IMG/VR virus record: IMGVR_UViG_3300047510_003098
Location: 1-26,525 of that record
Length of the DNA stretch: 26,525 nucleotides
Origin: a virus
Direction: 5' to 3' (one strand)
Positions 20,909 to 26,525 of this stretch are shown piece by piece. A program made the position numbers and the translations under genes. Below the pieces are notes generated by a model. The model searched no databases and was not told the origin of the DNA. It saw nothing but the letters and a program-made list of their open reading frames with translations. Position 1 is the stretch's first letter; every line of letters starts with the position of its first letter.

Positions 20909-23900
20909 TCAAACTACGATGTAATCTTTCTTGATTACTACGTTTACTGTTCCTGATGCGGCTGCGTAGCGCAGACGTACATCACTGCCACTGATGTCAG
21001 CGGTTACAGTACCCAATGATGCGTTTGTTGCTACGATGCCGTACTCAACCATTGTGGCTGTCGTACCATCGTGTATGACCAACACTTCACTGATCTCGTA
21101 ATCGCCACCAGCAGTGGATGCTTGTACTAGATACTTGGCCGAACGATAAGTTGCTTTGGCAAACGTATCAACGTTGGTGGCTGAAGTAGTACATGCGGTG
21201 CTGGCTCGCGAAGTCACAAATGCGCCGCTGGTATCAATTTTAGTTGTTACCGCACCCGAAGATGTGCCTGTGTAGATATTGATCGCTGAGTCTGTGGGCT
21301 CAATCTGCATGTATCCGTTTGCGCTGGCTACACCCGAAATCGTGGATGTTGTCAACAAACGGCGTACATCAATCACGTCGCCGGCTTGTGGTGCTTCAGT
21401 AAATGTCAGCGATGTGCTTGCCACCGAGTAAGCAGTGGTTGGGATCTGTACCACACCGTTGATTGCTACCACTGTTCCAGCAGTGGTTGATGCCGCACCT
21501 AAAGTGAATACTGTGGTTGTTCCATCACCGTTGAACGATTCTGCTGTGATAACTGTGAAGTCGCCACCAATGTTACGCCATGCAGATCCGGTGTACAGTT
21601 CTGCTGTTCCTGTTGAAGAGTTGTAGCGGAACATACCTTGTGCGGCAGTGGCTGGACGTTCACCAGTTGTACCAGATGGAATACGCATGGAATCAGTGCC
21701 AATGATATTGAGTCTAGCACCTGTGAGCAAATCACCGCTGGTACCATCGCCACCAATGATCACTTGATCGTAGGTTGAGTTGGCCACTGAGCGGAATAGT
21801 CCTGCTACGGTTGTACCATAATGTTGAATATTTTGTCCGGCTGTCTGCTCATCGTTGACTACTAGACTATCTACATTGGTAGTATCAAAGTCTGCGTTGG
21901 CACCAGTTACTGTACCAGTAACAGCTAGATTGCCTGTGATACCAGCGTCTGTGGTCACCGATAAGCTGTCAAGTGTTGCGGCACCCGAAGAATCAATGGT
22001 AGTAAACGCACCTGATGATGCTGTTGTTGCACCAATTGTTGCACCGTTAATTGCTCCGCCGGTTACAGAGATATTTGAGAACGAACTGTTTCCAGTTGAT
22101 GTAACATTACCAGTTACATCACCAGTCAAGTTACCTGTGACATTACCTGTGACATTACCAGTTACGTTACCTGTCAAGTCACCTGTGACATTGCCTGTGA
22201 CATTGCCTGTGACATTGCCTGTCAAGTTACCAGTTACGTTACCTGTCAAGTCACCTGTGACATTACCTGTGACATTGCCTGTCAAGTTACCAGTTACATT
22301 ACCTGTCAAGTCACCTGTGACATTACCTGTGACATTGCCTGTGACATTACCAGTTAGATCGCCTGTGACATTGCCTGTGACGTTACCTACTAGGTCGCCA
22401 TTGAAGTTATCTGCTGATACGTTGCCTGTAAACGAGCCAGTTGTACCAGAAATATTACCTGTGACATCGCCTGTTAGGTTACCTGTGACATTGCCTGTCA
22501 AATCACCAGTTACGTTACCAGTTACGTTACCAGTTACGTTACCGGTAATGCCTCCGTTAAAGGTTGCGGCTGGACTTACCGTTAGTGAATCACCATTGAT
22601 GTTTATGCTTTTGCCAGATGAGCCTGTGATAGTAAGATCTTCACCAGCGGCTGCTGTTATAGTTTGTACGCCTGCAATGTTACCAGTTAGATCACCAGTT
22701 ACGTTACCAGTTACGTTACCTGTGACGTTACCTGTGACGTTACCTACTAGGTCGCCATTGAAGTTATCAGCCGATACGTTGCCTGTAAACGAGCCAGTTG
22801 TACCAGAAATATTACCAGTTAGATCACCAGTTACGTTACCAGTTACGTTACCTGTGACGTTACCTGTGACGTTACCTACTAGGTCGCCATTGAAGTTATC
22901 TGCCGATACGTTGCCTGTAAACGAGCCAGTTGTACCTGAAATGTCACCTGTGACATTACCTGTGACATTACCTGTTACGTTACCAGTAAATTCTGCGGCT
23001 ATTAGGTTTTTGTTAAAGTTCCAAGTATCTGAACCGCTGTTGTATGTGATTGTTGCGTTGGCGCCATCAACTGTTAGACCAGCACCATTGGCTGCTGCAG
23101 CATCAGCTGCGCCTTTGGCCACTGTCACGTTAAGGTCTGCGATCTCAACTGTGGTTGATGACACCGATGTCAGTGTACCTTGTACGGTTAGGTTTCCGCC
23201 AATGACAGCACCGCCACCAACATATAAACTACCACCAATGCCAGCACCGCCTGCGACTGTCAATGCACCAGTTGTTGAACTTGAAGCTGCGGTAGTACTG
23301 TTTATAGCAACATTTGATGTTGAAGATGTTGTAATAGCCGAGTTTGTAAATGTCAGCGAAGTGGTTCCGTCAACAGAAACAATAATATTGGATTGGGAAG
23401 CACCGTTGGTGTCACTGATGATAATCGATGAATCATACTCAACGATACGATCGCCACCACTTGAAATTTGTGCGTCAACATAGGCTTTTGTGGCTGCGTC
23501 GGTGTTGCTCACCGGAGTGGCAATATTGGCTACTAATACGCCATTGAAGTTGGTAGAAGTTGTCACCGACAAGGTTCCGGTTGACACCGAAGTTGCCGTT
23601 ACATTACCAACAACATCACCATTGAAGTTGTCAGCACTAACGTTGCCTGTGAAAGAGCCAGTTGTACCAGAAATATTACCTGTGACATCGCCTGTTAGGT
23701 TACCTGTGACATTGCCTGTCAAATCACCAGTTACGTTACCTGTGACATTGCCTGTGACATTACCAGTTACATCGCCTGTCAAGTTACCTGTGACATTACC
23801 AACAACATCACCATTGAAGTTGTCAGCACTAACATTGCCTGTGAATGCGCCAGTTGTACCAGAAATATTACCTGTGACATCGCCTGTCAAGTTACCTGTG

Positions 23901-24874
23901 ACATTACCAGTTACATTACCAACAACATCACCATTGAAGTTGTCAGCACTAACGTTGCCTGTGAATGCGCCAGTTGTACCAGAAATATTACCTGTGACAT
24001 CGCCTGTCAAGTTACCAGTTACGTTACCTGTCAAGTTACCTGTGACATCACCTACGACATCACCGTTGAAGTTGTCTGCTGATACGTTGCCTGTGAAAGA
24101 GCCAGTTGTACCAGAAATATTACCTGTGACATCGCCTGTCAAGTTACCAGTTACGTTACCTGTGACATTACCAGTTACGTTACCTGTCAAGTTACCTGTG
24201 ACATCACCAGTTACGTTACCTGTCAAGTTACCAGTTACGTTACCAGTTAGATCGCCTGTGACGTTACCTGTGACATTACCAGTTACGTTACCAGTTAGAT
24301 CGCCTGTGACGTTACCAGTTACGTTACCAGTTAGATCGCCTGTGACGTTACCAGTTACGTTACCAGTTACGTTACCAGTTACGTTACCAGTTAGATCGCC
24401 TGTGACATTAGTTGCGCTAATGTTGCCACTAAACGTGCCATCTACCGCTTCAACGTCAGCAAATTCTGCGTCTGCGTAGGCTGTGATATTGATAGCACCA
24501 GCTGTGCCACCTGTTTCTGTAGTCAGTACTGCTGCAAATTTGTCTTCGGATTCGTCCCAAATAAAAGCGGCGTTTACGTTACCTACGCCTGCAACTGAGG
24601 CCAAGTTACGATTGACTAAAATACCAATGTCATAACTGGGTGCTCCAGTATAGCCGTTGTTGAAAATGACCAGTGGGTCATTGATGTATGTGTTCGTGCT
24701 TTGTACTGTGCTAGTGTCTCCACTAACAGATAAGTTACCAACGATGGTAACGTTTGAATTCAGTGTGAGATCAGGGTTGAATACCGAACCTACCAGTGTA
24801 CCTGCTTTAATCTTGGTATACTCAATGGTTGCGTCCGTGATCTGATTGTTTTTAATTCGTGTAATATTAGGCAT
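20909..24874 (-). CDS. Giant repetitive tail fibre protein, 1321 residues
   Basis: Residues 1-155 form a fibre N-terminal module (GNLSVSGDTSTVQSTNTYIN, DIGILVNRN, AAFIWDESEDKFAAVL). Three tracts of four-residue (T-G-N/D-V/L) repeats follow at ~157-426, 629-734 and 777-926, interrupted by seven copies of a SGTTG(S/A)F ... SADNFNGD cassette. Between tracts lie fibre modules: NTDAATKAYVDAQI (458-471), GALTVAGGAGIGGSLYVGGG (536-555). The end holds RPATAAQGMFRYNSSTGTAE (1073-1092), a VVAINGVVQIPTTAYSV beta domain (~1110-1175) and a terminal domain (~1233-1321) shared with the 375-residue protein. The repeats probably form a long beta-helical or fibrous shaft. AGGAG precedes the ATG, GTAAATA lies 31 nt upstream, and an exact TATAAATA lies 171 nt upstream. 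Confidence 0.9.
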   Translation of the reverse strand: MPNITRIKNNQITDATIEYTKIKAGTLVGSVFNPDLTLNSNVTIVGNLSVSGDTSTVQSTNTYINDPLVIFNNGYTGAPSYDIGILVNRNLASVAGVGNVNAAFIWDESEDKFAAVLTTETGGTAGAINITAYADAEFADVEAVDGTFSGNISATNVTGDLTGNVTGNVTGNVTGNVTGDLTGNVTGNVTGDLTGNVTGNVTGNVTGDLTGNVTGNLTGNVTGDVTGNLTGNVTGNVTGNVTGNLTGDVTGNISGTTGSFTGNVSADNFNGDVVGDVTGNLTGNVTGNLTGDVTGNISGTTGAFTGNVSADNFNGDVVGNVTGNVTGNLTGDVTGNISGTTGAFTGNVSADNFNGDVVGNVTGNLTGDVTGNVTGNVTGNVTGDLTGNVTGNLTGDVTGNISGTTGSFTGNVSADNFNGDVVGNVTATSVSTGTLSVTTSTNFNGVLVANIATPVSNTDAATKAYVDAQISSGGDRIVEYDSSIIISDTNGASQSNIIVSVDGTTSLTFTNSAITTSSTSNVAINSTTAASSSTTGALTVAGGAGIGGSLYVGGGAVIGGNLTVQGTLTSVSSTTVEIADLNVTVAKGAADAAAANGAGLTVDGANATITYNSGSDTWNFNKNLIAAEFTGNVTGNVTGNVTGDISGTTGSFTGNVSADNFNGDLVGNVTGNVTGNVTGNVTGDLTGNISGTTGSFTGNVSADNFNGDLVGNVTGNVTGNVTGNVTGDLTGNIAGVQTITAAAGEDLTITGSSGKSININGDSLTVSPAATFNGGITGNVTGNVTGNVTGDLTGNVTGNLTGDVTGNISGTTGSFTGNVSADNFNGDLVGNVTGNVTGDLTGNVTGNVTGNVTGDLTGNVTGNLTGNVTGNVTGDLTGNVTGNLTGNVTGNVTGNVTGDLTGNVTGNVTGNVTGNLTGDVTGNVTSTGNSSFSNISVTGGAINGATIGATTASSGAFTTIDSSGAATLDSLSVTTDAGITGNLAVTGTVTGANADFDTTNVDSLVVNDEQTAGQNIQHYGTTVAGLFRSVANSTYDQVIIGGDGTSGDLLTGARLNIIGTDSMRIPSGTTGERPATAAQGMFRYNSSTGTAELYTGSAWRNIGGDFTVITAESFNGDGTTTVFTLGAASTTAGTVVAINGVVQIPTTAYSVASTSLTFTEAPQAGDVIDVRRLLTTSTISGVASANGYMQIEPTDSAINIYTGTSSGAVTTKIDTSGAFVTSRASTACTTSATNVDTFAKATYRSAKYLVQASTAGGDYEISEVLVIHDGTTATMVEYGIVATNASLGTVTADISGSDVRLRYAAASGTVNVVIKKDYIVV
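22097..22546 (-). repeat. TGNV repeat tract C (residues ~777-926)
   Basis: Near-perfect 12-bp units encode T-G-N/D-V/L on the minus strand, with two main synonymous spellings (GGTAACGTAACT-like and GGCAATGTCACA-like). It includes one SADNFNGD cassette. Being coding, it can expand or contract by 12 bp without frameshift. Confidence 0.9.
22673..22990 (-). repeat. TGNV repeat tract B (residues ~629-734)
   Basis: Same 12-bp coding units as the other two tracts. It has two SADNFNGD cassettes that are nearly identical at the DNA level over more than 100 bp (around 22720-22800 and 22850-22930), which indicates recent duplication or gene conversion. Confidence 0.9.
23597..24406 (-). repeat. TGNV repeat tract A (residues ~157-426)
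   Basis: The longest tract, about 810 bp of 12-bp units with four SADNFNGD cassettes in its C-terminal half. The cassettes carry Ser or Ala variants of the same sentence (TTGSF/TTGAF), so the block looks built from several duplications of a cassette plus flanking units. Confidence 0.9.
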
Positions 24875-24904
24875 TCCTGTGCGCTCCTAAAGTGTTTCAA
24901 ATAA

Positions 24905-24911
24905 TATTTAC
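24905..24911 (-). promoter_or_regulatory. Late-promoter-like GTAAATATT before the giant fibre gene
   Basis: The minus strand reads CGGTAAATATTATT, 31 nt before the ATG at 24874. It is one base off the ATAAATA core and has the usual T-containing extension. Confidence 0.5.
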
Positions 24912-25044
24912 CGAAATCGTGAGGAAACACCGTCCGTGACAAGGATTTTTAATATGTTAGTCAGGGGCGGTTGGGGAATGTTGTATAGAAGTTTAGGTCG
25001 TACTAGACCTTGCTATATGAATTTTGACTGAATGTCTTTAATTT

Positions 25045-25052
25045 TATTTATA
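25045..25052 (-). promoter_or_regulatory. Exact T4-late TATAAATA after the upstream fibre gene
   Basis: TATAAATA on the minus strand follows directly after the TAA of the gene at 25053. It lies 171 nt before the giant fibre start, so it would give a long leader. The 178-bp gap (24875-25052) contains no gene I can support; apart from the two promoter-like motifs it holds a short AGGTC/GACCT inverted repeat at 24995-25010. Confidence 0.5.
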
Positions 25053-26525
25053 TTACCAAGTTGAAAGCGCGGCTCTTACCCAAGTATTTTGCGCTATACA
25101 CACATATATGTAGGTATTATCATAGGCTACTTGTCCAGAATTACCGGTACTAGTAGACGATGATGGCGCTGTAGGTGAGGCCAATCTAGTCGCCACAGTG
25201 GTAGCTAAAAATCTCACATCAATGATGTCTGTGACTTGGGGAATCTCAACAAAAGTGATGGTAGTCCCTGATACTGAATATGCGGCTGGACTCTGTATCA
25301 CACCATTCAATGACACCAGTATTGAATCTGTGGTGGCAGATTGATCTAAACTGTAAGAATCTGACGATCCATCGGGTACAACAATCTGGGATTCAATGTT
25401 ATTAGACATTTTAACCCAGACTGTACCATCGTAGAATTCTACCGATGCTAATTCAGCATTGTATCTTATATCTCCGGCTACAGGCTGTGCTGGGCGTTGT
25501 GCGATAGTGCCAGAAGGAAGATTTATCGCTGAAGTAATATCAAAATCTATGGTTGCTCCGTCAAGGCTGGTTATGGTATTATCACTCAGTGATAAGTTCC
25601 CAACAGTGAAACCAATATTTGAAAAATAACTATTTTGAACACCGTCAACTGTGATCACTACACTGGTATTATTAGCAATGATTGACGTATTGCCGCTGAC
25701 TATACGATCATCGTTGAAATTGACAAAATAGTTGTCAACATAGCCTTTGTTAACAGCATCATCATTGTCTACCGGTGTGCTGACACCTACTATTCGGGAA
25801 TTATTAACTAAAATGACCCCAGTGCCACTGGGATTCAGTGAAATATTTCCGTCAGCATCAAGACTAGAAATTTCATTGCCATCTATTTTTACATTATCAA
25901 CTGTTAGAGACTGTAGATCAGAAATAGATAAGAGTGTTGCTCCTAAATCAACTGTTGATGTTCCAATGGTGATATTTTTTGATGTTACCAACCCCGATGA
26001 TACTGTAAAATTGTTGCTGTCAAAAACAGCAATGCCTTTGTCAATGTTGCTGGCATCATTGATGGCTACATCACCATCAGTGACTGTAAAATACGTATTT
26101 GAAAAACTAGATATACCTTTAGTAGAAGATGTAGCTGTGTCTACTGTAAAAGTTGCTAAATTGTTGTTATTATCATAACTGATAGATATGCCCGATTGTG
26201 TAGCATTGGCCAACAGTGCTCCGGTAACATCTTCGGAAATATTGGTGTTAATCGTGACCACGCCATCAGTGACCACAAAGTTATTGGTATCAAACTGCGC
26301 TACACCCAGCGACGTTGTGGTTGCTGTTGGTACATCAAATACGATTTTATGTGTGATATTATCATAACTAACGGAAATGTTTTCGTGAGTGGCACCAACA
26401 CCGCTGATCATTGCTCCGGCAACGTCTTGTACATAATCGTCACGAACAGAAACAGCGCCGTCTGTCACTGAAAAATTGTTGGTTTCAAAACTGGCAACAC
26501 CGCGACTGACTGTTGTTGCTATGTT
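25053..26525 (-). CDS. Tail fibre protein, N-terminus outside the window
   Basis: The minus-strand frame is open from the window edge to a TAA at 25053, giving 490 residues; the GTG at 26468 is internal, because residues before it (GVASFETNNFSVTDG) continue the repeat pattern. Four copies of a G(V/I)xxF(D/E)xNNFxVTDGxV unit occupy roughly 25999-26500, a motif seen in long marine phage fibres. Further on are LDADGNISLNPSGTGVILVN, VDNDDAVNKGYVDNYF (a TKAYVD-type fibre motif), RPAQPVAGDIRYNAELASVE and a DSILVSLNGVIQSPAAYSV beta domain. The last two are shared with the giant fibre gene downstream. The protein ends NTWVRAALSTW. The missing 5' part probably holds the particle-binding domain. Confidence 0.88.
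   Translation of the reverse strand, partial: NIATTVSRGVASFETNNFSVTDGAVSVRDDYVQDVAGAMISGVGATHENISVSYDNITHKIVFDVPTATTTSLGVAQFDTNNFVVTDGVVTINTNISEDVTGALLANATQSGISISYDNNNNLATFTVDTATSSTKGISSFSNTYFTVTDGDVAINDASNIDKGIAVFDSNNFTVSSGLVTSKNITIGTSTVDLGATLLSISDLQSLTVDNVKIDGNEISSLDADGNISLNPSGTGVILVNNSRIVGVSTPVDNDDAVNKGYVDNYFVNFNDDRIVSGNTSIIANNTSVVITVDGVQNSYFSNIGFTVGNLSLSDNTITSLDGATIDFDITSAINLPSGTIAQRPAQPVAGDIRYNAELASVEFYDGTVWVKMSNNIESQIVVPDGSSDSYSLDQSATTDSILVSLNGVIQSPAAYSVSGTTITFVEIPQVTDIIDVRFLATTVATRLASPTAPSSSTSTGNSGQVAYDNTYIYVCIAQNTWVRAALSTW

Noticed and set aside
22097-24406. Regular short repeats resembling a CRISPR array
   Set aside because: Units are 12 bp, tandem and in frame within a fibre gene; there are no spacers or leader and no cas genes.
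22097-24406. Dense N-V-T sequons suggesting glycosylation
   Set aside because: The pattern follows from the TGNV repeat; bacterial hosts rarely use N-X-T glycosylation and nothing else supports it.
21855-24479. Two long plus-strand open frames (21855-23483 and 23490-24479) encoding Leu-Pro-Val-Thr repeats
   Set aside because: They are the antisense of the TGNV repeats; a 12-bp unit without a stop in that frame stays open indefinitely. They lack ribosome sites and any sensible composition.
24955-25032. A 25-codon plus-strand open frame in the gap before the giant fibre gene
   Set aside because: It is very short, has no ribosome site and no recognisable content.
1-26525. tRNA genes, integrase, attachment sites or insertion sequences
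   Set aside because: None was recognised on either strand; every gap between genes is shorter than 200 bases.

Overview
This is a piece of the structural-gene region of a T4-like, contractile-tailed phage (Caudoviricetes myovirus) of the aquatic 'cyano-T4/exo-T4' type. Several proteins are recognisable on sight as T4 virion or packaging proteins: tail sheath gp18, tail tube gp19, gp15 tail terminator, gp13-like neck protein, gp4-like head-completion nuclease, a gp16-type small terminase and a gp1-type dNMP kinase. Sequence detail is closest to the marine cyanophage/pelagiphage branch. The host cannot be determined: there are no photosynthesis genes, no tRNAs and no integrase in the window. 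Base composition is moderate (neither very AT- nor GC-rich by eye).

Layout, from right to left (most genes are on the minus strand): 25053-26525 a fibre gene cut by the window edge; 20909-24874 a giant fibre gene with long TGNV-type repeats; 19462-20838 a fibre with a peptidase-G2-like C-terminus; 18227-19354 a small fibre/virion protein; 17507-18184 a conserved unknown. Then a plus-strand cassette, 14605-17515 (gp14-position neck protein, gp15, Nudix hydrolase). Then minus-strand genes again: 14277-14534 and 13037-14218 (unknowns), 12113-12985 gp13-like, 11663-12058 unknown, 10971-11612 dNMP kinase. A lone plus-strand zinc/HNH-like gene lies at 10640-10990. Then gp18, gp19, a gp48/gp54-like tube-fold baseplate protein, a small virion protein, gp4, two tandem TRAP (DctP-type) solute-binding proteins, a PP-loop ATP-pyrophosphatase-like protein, gp16, a conserved unknown, and the first codons of one more gene.

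Regulation is unusually readable. A T4-late-like motif, ATAAATA(C/T)T or a one-base variant, sits about 20-31 nt before the start codons of nine genes on both strands, and one exact TATAAATA lies further upstream of the giant fibre. Strong hairpin terminators stand between transcription units, often directly ahead of the next late promoter. One terminator is buried inside the convergent Nudix gene.

The most unusual content is the island 1196-4451. It holds two diverged, tandem TRAP substrate-binding proteins that both lack signal peptides, and an AT-rich PP-loop (SGGSDST) enzyme, all between virion and packaging genes. A periplasmic nutrient-uptake fold made without an export signal has no obvious conventional role, and this is the best candidate here for an undescribed phage function.
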